Part shown: positions 32,784 to 40,986 of the stretch, piece after piece | Layout: every line of letters begins with the position of its first letter | How positions within the stretch are numbered: position 1 is the stretch's first letter | Source: Actinomycetospora callitridis | Lineage (GTDB): Bacteria > Actinomycetota > Actinomycetes > Mycobacteriales > Pseudonocardiaceae | DNA: 64,000 bases | Reading direction: 5' to 3' | Assembly: GCF_028737265.1 (NCBI RefSeq) | Contig: NZ_JAQZAK010000001.1 | Location: 124,001-188,000, forward strand | Notes under the pieces: model-generated | Database searches by the model: none | The model's input: only the letters and a program-made list of their open reading frames with translations | Told to the model about the DNA's origin: nothing | Program-made: the position numbers and the translations under genes

Positions 32784-34118
32784 TCAGTCCCCCGCCGGCT
32801 CGACGAGCTTGCCGATGTTGACGTCCACGCGGATCCACGGCCGGCCGGTGACGAGGTTGCGCAGCAGCAGCGACGGGATCTGCAGGTGGTGGAGCAGCAG
32901 GAACGGCAGCGGATCGTCCCGGTCGAAGACGGCGTCGGTGCCGCGCCGGATCGCGTCGAGGCGCTCGAGGGCCGTCGACGGACGCGAGATCATCCGCCAC
33001 AGCTCGTGGTAGAGCCAGTAGGTCGGGCGGCTGTCCGGGCGAGGCGTCAGCGGGCCCTCGTCGGGGTCCAGGTCGTCGAGGTAGGCCCGGGCGAGGGCCT
33101 CGGCGTCGCGGTGGAACATCGTGATCGCCGAGTGCGTCCGCGGGTTGCACTCGAGAGCGACGAGGTCGCCCTCCGGGGTCTCGATGAAGTCGAACGACAG
33201 CTGCCCGCTGACGCGCAGCGCCCCGACGAAGCGGCGCACCCACTCCTCGATCTCCGGCTTGTCGACCATCGCGTAGTTGAGCTGGAACGCCGACGACTCG
33301 CAGCACGCCCAGACCTGCACGCGGCCGTCCCGCACGGTGCTGTGGGTGCAGTACTCCCGGCCCGGGGTGAACTCCTGGAGGATCCAGGGCGTGTCCGCGG
33401 ACATCGGCTTCGACCGGGCGAACTCCTCGGTCTCGGCCACCGTGGGGCGCGGGAGCGTCGTGAGGTCGAGCCGCGCGACCGGGTCGTACGGGACGCTCTT
33501 GAGGATCCAGGGCCCGGGCTGCGCGTCGAAGTCGAAGTCCTCGACCTGCTTCGCCGCGGTCACCCGGTGGGTCTCGGGGACGGGCAGGCCGAGCGTGTCG
33601 GCGGCCTCGGCGAAGCGGTCCTTGTCGTCGAGGATGCGCAGCACCTCGGGGTCGGGGTGCAGCACCTCGCAGAACTCGGCGAGCACCGGCTTCGCCAGCG
33701 AGTCGTACCGACTCGCCGCCGGGCTGCAGACCGGCACCCACACGTCGACGCCCTCGGCGACCACGACGTCGCGCAGCGCCTCGACGTAGCCGGGCGCGCC
33801 GGGCTCCGGCACCACATGGAAGGCGTCGACCGCCCGCGAGAAGCGGTGCCCGGTGAACCGGTACTTCGCCGACTCGACCAGCACCACCCGGTGGCCCGCG
33901 GCGTGGAACGCACGCGCCAGCGCCAGGGCCTTGGTCATCTTGCCGCCGCTGACGAGCACGGTGCGCGGGTCGACGGCCACCGTGCGCCGCGGCGGGACCA
34001 GCAGCGAGCGCACCAGCGCCGCCCCCGTGGCCGCGAGCGTCACCGGGAGCGGGACGGTCAGCAGGGCGAGCGCGCCGAGGGTCTTCGGGGCGTGGGTGAG
34101 GACGCTGCGCAGGGTCAC
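32784..34118 (-). CDS. mysC: MysC-type ATP-grasp, mycosporine-glycine synthase
   Basis: A 444-residue ATP-grasp enzyme that couples glycine to 4-deoxygadusol. An N-terminal hydrophobic stretch (LGALALLTVPLPVTLAATGAALV, about 13-35) may anchor it. The catalytic part has VLVSGGKMTKALALARAFHAAGHRVVLVES, RILDDKDRFAEAADTLGLPVPET, PWILKSVPYDPVARLDL and FDFIETPEGDLVALECNPRTHSAI. It overlaps the dioxygenase-like gene upstream by ATGA and is tightly followed by mysD. Confidence 0.87.
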   Translation of the reverse strand: MTLRSVLTHAPKTLGALALLTVPLPVTLAATGAALVRSLLVPPRRTVAVDPRTVLVSGGKMTKALALARAFHAAGHRVVLVESAKYRFTGHRFSRAVDAFHVVPEPGAPGYVEALRDVVVAEGVDVWVPVCSPAASRYDSLAKPVLAEFCEVLHPDPEVLRILDDKDRFAEAADTLGLPVPETHRVTAAKQVEDFDFDAQPGPWILKSVPYDPVARLDLTTLPRPTVAETEEFARSKPMSADTPWILQEFTPGREYCTHSTVRDGRVQVWACCESSAFQLNYAMVDKPEIEEWVRRFVGALRVSGQLSFDFIETPEGDLVALECNPRTHSAITMFHRDAEALARAYLDDLDPDEGPLTPRPDSRPTYWLYHELWRMISRPSTALERLDAIRRGTDAVFDRDDPLPFLLLHHLQIPSLLLRNLVTGRPWIRVDVNIGKLVEPAGD

Positions 34119-34663
34119 GGGGCCACCACCGTCTCGCGGTGCAGGACGCGGTCGTGGTCCCAGAGGACGACGTCGCCCGGGCGCCAGGTGTGCCGGTAGG
34201 CGGTGTCCGCGGCCGTGGCGTGCTCGTACAGGAAGCCGATCGTCGTCCGCGACGCGCCGCCGTCCATCCCGCTGATCTCCGCGCCGCGCTCGGGCGCGAC
34301 GAGGTGCAGCGCGGTGCGCCCGGTGTCCGGGTGCCGCCGGAATAGCGGGTGCTCGGCGCCGGCCCGATCGGTGATGGTGCGGCCCGCGAGGTGCATGCGG
34401 ATGTCCGACGACAGGGTCTCGTAGGCGCGGTACCGGTCGCCGAAGAGCGCCTCGCCCCCGCGTTCCGGCGCGGCCAGGACGTCCCCGACGCGGCGCCGGA
34501 GCACCGCGAGGCCGTCGTCGTCGAGCCCCTCCTGGCCGGACACGACGACGACGCCGTGCTCGGCGAGCAGGGTGCGCAGCTCGTCGATCCGGGCGTCGTC
34601 GGCCGTGGCGAGGTCGAGGCCGGTGACCTCGACGCCGATCGGCTGCAGTGCGGTGGTCGGCAC
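34115..34663 (-). CDS. TauD-like dioxygenase homologue lacking the HxD iron site
   Basis: A 182-residue protein related to Fe(II)/2-oxoglutarate dioxygenases of the TauD fold, in the slot where MAA clusters may carry MysH. TauD family normal length is about 280. Recognisable parts: AEHGVVVVSGQ, ALFGDRYRAYETLSSDIRMHLAGRT, HPLFRRHPDTGRTALHLV and TWRPGDVVLWDHDRVLHRE. The stretch that carries the WHTD iron ligands, expected between RRRVGDVL and the ALFGD element, is absent in frame, and the end looks shortened. GTG start with GAGGAG upstream; ATGA overlap with mysC. Either a non-catalytic relic or a new role. Confidence 0.75.
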   Translation of the reverse strand: MPTTALQPIGVEVTGLDLATADDARIDELRTLLAEHGVVVVSGQEGLDDDGLAVLRRRVGDVLAAPERGGEALFGDRYRAYETLSSDIRMHLAGRTITDRAGAEHPLFRRHPDTGRTALHLVAPERGAEISGMDGGASRTTIGFLYEHATAADTAYRHTWRPGDVVLWDHDRVLHRETVVAP

Positions 34664-34671
34664 GGTGCTCC

Positions 34672-35496
34672 TCACCCGCTCCGGCGGATCAGGGTCAGGC
34701 CGTCGCGCAGCGGCAGGAGCACCTGCTCGACGCGCGGGTCGGCGGCGACGGTGTCGTTGAACCCGGCGATGGCGTCCCCGTTCGCGCCGCGGTCCCCGGA
34801 GACCCACGGCGCGCCCTGCATGAGCGTGTTGTCGACCGCGACCAGGCCGTGCGGGGCGAGCAGCCCCGTGTCGAGGAGCGTCGCGAGGTAGCCCGCGTAG
34901 CCCGCCTTGTCAGCGTCGACGAACACGAGGTCGAACTCCTCGCCGGCCGCGGCCAGCGCGGCGAGGGTGTCGGCGGCCGGCCCGACCTCGACGGTGATGC
35001 GCCCGCCGGCCGGGGACTCCGAGAACGCCCGCCGGGCGAGGTCGGCGACCCCGGCGTCGAGCTCGCACGCCACCAGCCGCCCGTCGACGGGCAGGGCCTC
35101 GGCCATGGCGAGCGCCGAGTACCCGGTGAACAGGCCGATCTCCAGCACCCGCCGGGCCCGCGTGGCGCCGACCAGCATCTTCAGCGCCTGCCCCTCGACG
35201 TGCCCCGAGAGCATCTCCTGCTCGAGGAACACCGCCCCGGGGTCGCGCCCCGCCCAGTCGTGCTCGTGCGTCACCGCGGCGAGCCGGGCGAGCGCGGACG
35301 ACTCCGGCGTGGTGCAGCGCTCGAGGTACGGGTCGAGCCCGCCGGCGAGCTCCTGCGCCCGGCGCAGGTCGGCGCGGACGTCGTCGGGCACGTCCGCCAC
35401 GCCGTCGAGACCGCCGGCGATCCGGTCGAGCGTGGCGGCGAGGATGCCGACCGGGGTCACCGGCCGGGGACCGGACGTGCGGGCCGGCGCACTCAT
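34672..35496 (-). CDS. mysB: MysB-type O-methyltransferase
   Basis: A 274-residue SAM-dependent class I O-methyltransferase of the caffeoyl-CoA type, which methylates demethyl-4-deoxygadusol to 4-deoxygadusol. Motif I is [20 protein letters not shown] (about 116-135), followed by the acidic RLVACELD and the metal-binding [15 protein letters not shown]; the end [13 protein letters not shown] is conserved in this family. It overlaps mysA by ATGA. Confidence 0.88.
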   Translation of the reverse strand: MSAPARTSGPRPVTPVGILAATLDRIAGGLDGVADVPDDVRADLRRAQELAGGLDPYLERCTTPESSALARLAAVTHEHDWAGRDPGAVFLEQEMLSGHVEGQALKMLVGATRARRVLEIGLFTGYSALAMAEALPVDGRLVACELDAGVADLARRAFSESPAGGRITVEVGPAADTLAALAAAGEEFDLVFVDADKAGYAGYLATLLDTGLLAPHGLVAVDNTLMQGAPWVSGDRGANGDAIAGFNDTVAADPRVEQVLLPLRDGLTLIRRSG

Positions 35497-36692
35497 CGCC
35501 GGAACGGGTCCACACCCGCGCCCGCGCGGGGGTGGCCGGCCACCAGGGCGCGGTGCGCGACGAGCGTCTCCTCGAGCTCGTCGGCGCCCAGGTCGTTGAC
35601 GAAGTGCGTCGTCCCGATCGGGCGCGGGACCGCGGCGCGCAGCTTGCCGTCGCGGGTCTGCAGGATCGAGTCGGTGCCCTTGGCCAGCACCTCCGGGGTC
35701 AGCAGGGGGCTGTCGAGGGAGAGCCCGAGGCGGCTCATCAGCCCGAGGATCCGGTCGCGGGCCGACTCGGTGATGTAGCCGCGGCGCTGCGCGAGCGTGG
35801 TCGAGAGCGCCATGTCGACGCTGATCGCGTGCCCGTGGAAGAAGGGCTCGTCGCCGGAGAGCTCGAGCGTCGGGCTCCAGGTGTGGCCGAAGGCGATGAC
35901 GCGGTCGAGGTCGAGCTCCTGGAGGTTCGGCACCTCGAGGCGCAGCATCGTCTCGATGGCGTCGTAGGTCAGCCGGTGCGTGACCTCGCGCAGCTCCGGC
36001 GAGCCGTCCCGGTGCCCGAAACCGGTCGCCAGCAGGTCCTCGCCGTACTTCTCGAGCAGCTCGAAGATGCTCTCGTTGCCCACCACGGCGATCTTGATGA
36101 GCTCGGCCATGCCGTTGCGCACCTGCTCGACGGGCAGGCTCGGGAGGAACGAGAAGTCGAGCAGCACCTGGCGCGACGCGTGGAAGGCCCCGAGCCGGTT
36201 CTTCGCCTTGCCGTGGTTCACCGCGACCTTGATCGCGACGCTGGCGTCGACGAGCCCGATGAGCGTGGTCGGGATGCGGATGTAGTCGGTGGAGCGCCGG
36301 AAGATCGAGCACGCGAAGCCGGCGACGTCGGTGGTCAGGCCACCGCCGACGACGAGCACGGGCTCGGTACGGACCAGCCCGAAGTCGCCGAACGCGTCGA
36401 CGATGCGCTCCGCGGTGCGCAGGGTCTTGTCGGCCTCGTCGATCGCGATGGCGAAGACGGTGAGGTCGATGCCGTGGTGGTCGAAGTAGGCGGCCATCGC
36501 GTCGCCGTGCAGCTCGGCCACGGTCGCGTCCACGACGGCGAGGCAGCGGCCGTAGGGACGGTAGGCGTCCGCCAGGCCGGTGTTCTCCGGCGCGAACACG
36601 CCGTCGACGAGGGTGAGCGAGTAGTCGATCTTCTGGTAACCCTCGACGTGGAAGGCGGTGTCGGTGGCCGTGAGTGTCGGCTGGGCGGTCAT
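35493..36692 (-). CDS. mysA: MysA, demethyl-4-deoxygadusol synthase (sugar phosphate cyclase)
   Basis: A 399-residue member of the dehydroquinate-synthase superfamily that cyclises sedoheptulose 7-phosphate, first committed step of MAA synthesis. Family marks: [79 protein letters not shown] and [11 protein letters not shown] with its metal His residues. The close relative EEVS uses the same substrate, but the mysBCD neighbours point to DDGS. ATG 36692 is chosen for its GGGAGA site 8 nt upstream. Confidence 0.92.
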   Translation of the reverse strand: MTAQPTLTATDTAFHVEGYQKIDYSLTLVDGVFAPENTGLADAYRPYGRCLAVVDATVAELHGDAMAAYFDHHGIDLTVFAIAIDEADKTLRTAERIVDAFGDFGLVRTEPVLVVGGGLTTDVAGFACSIFRRSTDYIRIPTTLIGLVDASVAIKVAVNHGKAKNRLGAFHASRQVLLDFSFLPSLPVEQVRNGMAELIKIAVVGNESIFELLEKYGEDLLATGFGHRDGSPELREVTHRLTYDAIETMLRLEVPNLQELDLDRVIAFGHTWSPTLELSGDEPFFHGHAISVDMALSTTLAQRRGYITESARDRILGLMSRLGLSLDSPLLTPEVLAKGTDSILQTRDGKLRAAVPRPIGTTHFVNDLGADELEETLVAHRALVAGHPRAGAGVDPFRR

Positions 36693-36791
36693 GGGCGCGG
36701 TCTCCCGAAACTGGTTGAACGGGGTGATGTGGGCGTGCGCCATCGGACCGCCAGGTGGCCGGCGGTCGACGGGTGGTGCGGAGAGGGGCTG

Positions 36792-37457
36792 CTAGGCCGC
36801 GGTGAGGGAGGTGAGGTCGTCGACGGTCAGACGGTCGAGACGGCGCGCCGCCCCGGGGAACTCGCCGCCGGCGGTGTTCTCGTTCGGGAAGGCGACGCAG
36901 GTGACCCCGGCCGCGGCGGCGGCGCGGACGCCGTCGGCGTTGTCCTCGATGGCCACGGCGGCGCCGGCGTCCTCACCGAGGGTCGTCAGCGCGAGGGCGT
37001 AGGCGGCGGGGTCGGGCTTGGGGGTGTCGACCTGGTCGGAGGCGACGACGACGTCGAAGTCCTCGGGACGGATCGTCGCCTGCAGCCCGTCGAGCAGGGC
37101 GAGGACGTTGTCGCGGGACGTCGTCGTGACGAACCCGGTCTTCCAGCCCTGGCTCTTGGCCGCGCGCAGCGCATCGAGCACGCCGGGGCGGGGTGCCGGA
37201 GCCTGCGTGCGCAGCTTCTCCCGGAAGATGCGCGACTTCGTGGCGTGCACCGCGGCGGCGTCGACGTCCTCGCCACGGGCCGTCGCCTCGTCGGCGATGC
37301 GGGCCTCGCCGCCCGCCTTCCCGAGACGGGAGCGGTAGTCGTCGCGGTCCCAGTGCCAGTCCAGGCCGTGCTCGGCGAAGGCCTCGTTGAAGGCCTCGCG
37401 CTGGAGTTCGGAGGAGTCGGCGACGCTGCTGATCGAGCCGAAGAGGAGTGCGGTCAC
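36792..37457 (-). CDS. HAD-superfamily protein with degenerate motif I, first gene of the MAA operon
   Basis: A 221-residue HAD-IA/CbbY-like protein. Motif I, normally DxDGT(L)xDS, reads FGSISSVADSS (residues 6-16): both catalytic aspartates are gone. The rest is intact: cap helix SELQREAFNEAFAEHGLDW, motif II VTTTSRDN, motif III Lys in VDTPKPDPAAY, and motif IV VAIEDNADGVRAA. So it is likely non-catalytic or altered. It precedes mysA by about 100 bp on the same strand. The GTG start has AAGGGA upstream. A sugar-phosphate sensing or scaffolding role for sedoheptulose 7-phosphate is speculation. Confidence 0.82.
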   Translation of the reverse strand: MTALLFGSISSVADSSELQREAFNEAFAEHGLDWHWDRDDYRSRLGKAGGEARIADEATARGEDVDAAAVHATKSRIFREKLRTQAPAPRPGVLDALRAAKSQGWKTGFVTTTSRDNVLALLDGLQATIRPEDFDVVVASDQVDTPKPDPAAYALALTTLGEDAGAAVAIEDNADGVRAAAAAGVTCVAFPNENTAGGEFPGAARRLDRLTVDDLTSLTAA

Positions 37458-37548
37458 CGGGGTGTCCCTTTCGATGCGGACGCGCAGGGTTGGGCGCCGC
37501 GAGGGGGGTGACCACGGGGGGACGGCCGAAACGTGCTCCTCGGCGGGG

Positions 37549-37580
37549 GCGACGGGCCCGCTCGGGGCGGGACCCGTCGC
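37549..37580. terminator. Terminator after the 59-residue gene
   Basis: Arms GCGACGGG (37549-37556) and CCCGTCGC (37573-37580) with an inner CCCGC/GCGGG pair and one bulged A. It separates the small gene from the MAA operon promoter. Confidence 0.7.
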
Positions 37581-37590
37581 GCGCCTCCGC

Positions 37591-37770
37591 TCAGGCGGCG
37601 GACGTGCTCCCGGTCGGCAGGGCGTCCTGGATCGCGCGCAGCTCCTGCGCGACGGTGACGAGGCCGTCGGCGTTCACGCGCCGCAGCTCCTCGAGGACCT
37701 GCTCGAGCAGGGTGTTCGTGGTCTCCAGGGCCTCGCGCAGGGGCGCGGTACCGGCGATGTCGCCCAGCAT
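37591..37770 (-). CDS. Small coiled-coil protein
   Basis: A 59-residue protein with a near-consensus AAGGAGG site 7 nt before its ATG. Most of it is amphipathic helix with leucine heptads (PLREALETTNTLLEQVLEELRRV, then LVTVAQELRAIQDALP), so it should dimerise or bind a partner. No known domain recognised. It lies downstream of the alanine-type aminotransferase (74 bp apart), behind an array of GGTACC-related elements and in front of a strong hairpin. Confidence 0.7.
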   Translation of the reverse strand: MLGDIAGTAPLREALETTNTLLEQVLEELRRVNADGLVTVAQELRAIQDALPTGSTSAA

Positions 37771-37792
37771 GGGTCGTCCTCCTTCAGTAGGA

Positions 37793-37823
37793 GGTACCGA
37801 CAGTACCCGATACCGGTGGTACC
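37793..37823. promoter_or_regulatory. GGTACC array before the small coiled-coil gene
   Basis: Four TACC/GGTA half-sites in 31 bp (TACC at 37795, 37804, 37811 and 37820), the outer two forming GGTACC palindromes. It lies 23-53 bp upstream of the small gene's start in an otherwise GC-rich stretch, so it probably covers the promoter. Confidence 0.45.
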
Positions 37824-37844
37824 GCGTGTCCGACGTCGCCCGGC

Positions 37845-39056
37845 TCACTCCTGGCGGTAGGTCTCCAGGAACCTCCCGATCCGCGTGATCGCGTCGTCGA
37901 GGGTCTCGGCGTGGGGGAGGGTGAGGATCCGGAAGTGGTCGGGCGTGGGCCAGTTGAAGCCCGTGCCCTGCACGACCTGGATCTTCTCCTCGCGCAGCAG
38001 GTCGAGCACGAACTGCTCGTCGTCCTTGATCGGGTAGCGCTCGGGGTCGAGGCGCGGGAACGCGTAGAGCGCGCCGCGGGGCTTGACGCAGGAGACGCCG
38101 GGGATGGCGTTGAGGCCCGTCCACGCCCGCTCGCGCTGCTCGTAGAGCCGCCCGCCCGGGGCGGTGAGGTCGCCGATCGTCTGGCGCCCGCCCAGCGCGG
38201 CCTGGATCGCGTACTGCGCCGGGGTGTTCGCGCACAGGCGCATCGAGGCCAGCATCGCCAGGCCCTCGAGGTAGTCGCGGGCGTGATGGCGCGGCCCGGT
38301 GACCACCAGCCAGCCCGACCGGAAGCCGGCGACGCGGTGGGTCTTCGAGAGCCCCGAGAACGTGAGCACGACGAGGTCCGGCGCGAGGGAGGCGATGTCG
38401 TGGTGCACCGCGTCGTCGTAGAGCACCTGGTCGTAGATCTCGTCGGCCATCACCATCAGCCCGTGCCGGCGCGCGAGGTCGAGCAGGCCCTCGAGGACCT
38501 CCTTCGAGTAGACCGCGCCGGTCGGGTTGTTCGGGTTGATGATCACCAGCGCCTTGGTGCGGTCGCTGATCTTCGCGGCGACGTCGTCGAGGTCGGGGAA
38601 CCAGTCCGCCGACTCGTCGCAGCGGTAGTGCACGGCGCGCCCGCCGGCGAGCGTGGCCACCGCGGTCCACAACGGGTAGTCCGGCGCGGGCACGAGGACC
38701 TCGTCGCCGTCCTCCACCAGGGCCTGGACGGCCATCGAGATCAGCTCGGAGACGCCGTTGCCGAGGAAGACGTCGTCGACGTCGACGTCGAGCCCGCGCG
38801 CCTGGTAGCGCCCGGCGACCGCGCGCCGCGCGGGCAGCACGCCACGCGAGTCGGTGTAGCCGTGCGCCTGCGGGAGCATCCGGATCATGTCCTGGACGAT
38901 CTCCTCGGGCGCCTCGAAGTCGAAGAGCGCCGGGTTGCCGGTGTTGAGGCGCAGGACGCTGTGCCCCGCCTCCTCCAGCAGGTTCGCCTGCTCGACCACC
39001 GGGCCGCGGATCTCGTAACAGACGTCGCGCAACTTGTTCGACTGCCGGAACTCCAC
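37845..39056 (-). CDS. PLP-dependent aminotransferase, alanine transaminase (AlaA-like)
   Basis: A 403-residue fold-type I aminotransferase, probably making alanine from pyruvate and glutamate. It begins FRQSNKLRDVCYEIRGPVVEQANLLEEAGHSVLRLNTGNPALFDFEAPEEI, typical of AlaA/AlaT. Substrate Asn is in INPNNPTGAVYSKEVL, PLP Asp in MADEIYDQVLYDD, PLP Lys in TFSGLSKTHRVAGFRSGW, and the carboxylate Arg near the end in FRILTLP. GTG start with GAGGGG upstream. Confidence 0.9.
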   Translation of the reverse strand: MEFRQSNKLRDVCYEIRGPVVEQANLLEEAGHSVLRLNTGNPALFDFEAPEEIVQDMIRMLPQAHGYTDSRGVLPARRAVAGRYQARGLDVDVDDVFLGNGVSELISMAVQALVEDGDEVLVPAPDYPLWTAVATLAGGRAVHYRCDESADWFPDLDDVAAKISDRTKALVIINPNNPTGAVYSKEVLEGLLDLARRHGLMVMADEIYDQVLYDDAVHHDIASLAPDLVVLTFSGLSKTHRVAGFRSGWLVVTGPRHHARDYLEGLAMLASMRLCANTPAQYAIQAALGGRQTIGDLTAPGGRLYEQRERAWTGLNAIPGVSCVKPRGALYAFPRLDPERYPIKDDEQFVLDLLREEKIQVVQGTGFNWPTPDHFRILTLPHAETLDDAITRIGRFLETYRQE

Positions 39057-39171
39057 CGCACTACCCCTCGCACACGACGCCGGCACGACTCCGTGCCGCG
39101 TGCCGGTCTACCAAACGAGGACGTGTGACGGGGGTCTCCGGTTGCTCAACTTTGTGGTTGAATAAGCGCCC

Positions 39172-39762
39172 ATGACCGTGCTGCTGGTGGCGACGATGTC
39201 GCTCGACGGCTTCATCGCCCGACCCGACGACTCGGTGGGCCCGCTGTTCGACTGGTTCGGCGCCGGGACCGAGGAGGTGACCGCGGCCGACGAGGACCGC
39301 GTCTTCCGGACCACCGAGGCGAGCGCCACCTGGATCCGCGAGCAGTGGGGGAAGGTCCGCGCCGGCGTCTGCGGTCGGCACCTCTTCGACCACACCAACG
39401 GTTGGGACGGGCGCCCGCCGGCCGGCGACCACGTCGTCGTGCTGACGCACTCCGTGCCCACCGACTGGCCGTACCTCGACACCGCCCCGTTCACCTTCGT
39501 CACCGAGGGCGTCGAGGCCGCGGTGGCGACCGCGAAGGAGCTCGCGGGCGACGCCGACGTCACGGTGACGGCCGGGGACGTGGGCGGGCAGGCGCTGGCG
39601 GCCGGCCTCGTCGACGAGGTCGAGATCTCCCTGGTGCCCGTCGTGCTCGGGCGCGGGAAGCGCTTCTTCGGCGAGGACGCCCCCGAGGTCGTGCTCGAGG
39701 ACCCCTACGTCTCGGTGCCGGGCCGCCGCGTCACGCACCTGCGCTACCGCGTTCCCCGGTAG
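39172..39762 (+). CDS. Dihydrofolate reductase-like (RibD C-terminal) protein
   Basis: A 196-residue RibD_C/DHFR-fold oxidoreductase: LLVATMSLDGFIARPDDSVGPLFDWF, VCGRHLFDHTNGWDGRPPAGDHVVVLTHSVP, and [35 protein letters not shown]. Proteins of this group bind NADPH; their substrates are mostly unknown. It diverges from the aminotransferase. A small dyad TCAAC-N6-GTTGA lies about 15 bp before the ATG and may be an operator. Confidence 0.87.
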   Translation: MTVLLVATMSLDGFIARPDDSVGPLFDWFGAGTEEVTAADEDRVFRTTEASATWIREQWGKVRAGVCGRHLFDHTNGWDGRPPAGDHVVVLTHSVPTDWPYLDTAPFTFVTEGVEAAVATAKELAGDADVTVTAGDVGGQALAAGLVDEVEISLVPVVLGRGKRFFGEDAPEVVLEDPYVSVPGRRVTHLRYRVPR

Positions 39763-39802
39763 ACCGGCGCAGGCTCCCGGAGCGCATTGCGCGGGCCCTC
39801 AA

Positions 39803-39814
39803 AGTGTGTGCACT
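39803..39814. promoter_or_regulatory. GntR-type operator candidate 1
   Basis: AGTGTGTGCACT, with inverted arms AGTG/CACT, 29 bp before the dehydrogenase start. It shares AGTGT(A/G)TGCA with the gntR 5' region. Confidence 0.5.
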
Positions 39815-39842
39815 ATGAGCCGCCCAGGGAAGGAGCCTGTCG

Positions 39843-40961
39843 ATGACGACCCTCTCCGCGAGACCCGTCCCCGCCGCGTGGCCGTCGGTGCCGCGTGAGC
39901 TGCCGCGCACCATGTCGGCGGTCGTGTTCGACGCCTTCGGCCCGCCGGACGTGCTGCGCGTCGATACGGTGGACGTCCCGGAGGTGGGGCCCGGCGAGGT
40001 CCTCGTGCGGGTCGCGGCGGTGTGCGTCGGGCGCTTCCTCGACGTCTCCCTGCGCGCGGGCCGGCACCCCGTCATGCCGGAGCTGCCCCACGTCCTCGGG
40101 GTGGAGCACGCGGGCACGGTGGTCGCGGTCGGTCCAGGGGTCGAGACGGGCGTGAGCGAGATCGACGTCGGCCAGCACGTCGCCGTCTGGCCCGTGCTCG
40201 GCTGCGGCAACTGCGAAGCGTGCCTGTCGGGCAGCAAGGAGGCCTGCCCGACGCTGCGGATCGACGGCGTGCACTCCCGGGGCGCCTACGCCGAGTACAC
40301 CGCGGTCGGCGCGGACGCGGTCTGGTCGCTGCCCGACGACCTGGACCCGGCGACCGCCGCGGGCGTCGCCCTCGCCGGGCCGGTCGCGATGAACCAGCTG
40401 CGCCAGGCGGGCCTGCGCACGGGCGACTGGGTGCTCGTGGCGGGCGCGGCGTCGGCCCTCGGGTCCACCACCGCCGAGCTCGCCCGCCACCTCGGTGCGC
40501 GCGTCATCGGCACCTCCCGAGCGGCCTGGAAGCGCGAGCGGCTCCTCGCGATGGGCCTCGAGGCGGCGCTCGACCCCACCGCCGAGGGCTTCGTCGACGA
40601 GGTCCGCGCGCTGACCGGCGGGGCCGGCGTCGCCGTGGCCGTCGACGACCTGGGCGACCCGGACATCTTCGCCCGCCTCACCGACGTCCTCGCCCCGCAG
40701 GGCGTGCTCGTCTCGTCCGGGGCGTTCCTCGGCGGGACGGTGCCGCTGAACCTGGCCCGGCTCTACACGCTCAACCAGCGGATCCTCGGTGTCCGCACGG
40801 GCAACGACGCGAGCGCCCTGGCGCTGTGGGCGGAGGTCGCGCGCGGGTTCCGGCCCGTCGTCGACCGCGCGTTCCCACTGGCGGAGGCGGCCGAGGCGCA
40901 CCGGTTCCTCGAGGCCGACGACAACATGGGCCGGATCGTGCTGATCACGGGCCAGGCCTGA
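39843..40961 (+). CDS. Zinc-type medium-chain alcohol dehydrogenase/quinone reductase-like
   Basis: A 372-residue MDR oxidoreductase, first gene of a three-gene catabolic operon. GroES-like half: MSAVVFDAFGPPDVLRVDTVDVPEVGPGEVLVRV, HVLGVEHAGTVVAVGPGV; the structural-zinc lobe is visible as WPVLGCGNCEACLSGSKEAC. The Rossmann part has VLVAGAASALGSTTAELARHLGARVIG. The usual first catalytic Cys region reads AVCVGRFLDVSL. Likely oxidises an alcohol or reduces an enone in the ring-degradation pathway encoded here. Confidence 0.85.
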   Translation: MTTLSARPVPAAWPSVPRELPRTMSAVVFDAFGPPDVLRVDTVDVPEVGPGEVLVRVAAVCVGRFLDVSLRAGRHPVMPELPHVLGVEHAGTVVAVGPGVETGVSEIDVGQHVAVWPVLGCGNCEACLSGSKEACPTLRIDGVHSRGAYAEYTAVGADAVWSLPDDLDPATAAGVALAGPVAMNQLRQAGLRTGDWVLVAGAASALGSTTAELARHLGARVIGTSRAAWKRERLLAMGLEAALDPTAEGFVDEVRALTGGAGVAVAVDDLGDPDIFARLTDVLAPQGVLVSSGAFLGGTVPLNLARLYTLNQRILGVRTGNDASALALWAEVARGFRPVVDRAFPLAEAAEAHRFLEADDNMGRIVLITGQA

Positions 40962-40986
40962 GTCCGAACAGAGCAGGGGAGGACGC

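Noticed and set aside
34672..35496. Caffeoyl-CoA O-methyltransferase of phenylpropanoid type
   Set aside because: The fold is the same, but the coupling with mysA and mysC makes the MAA O-methyltransferase the better call.
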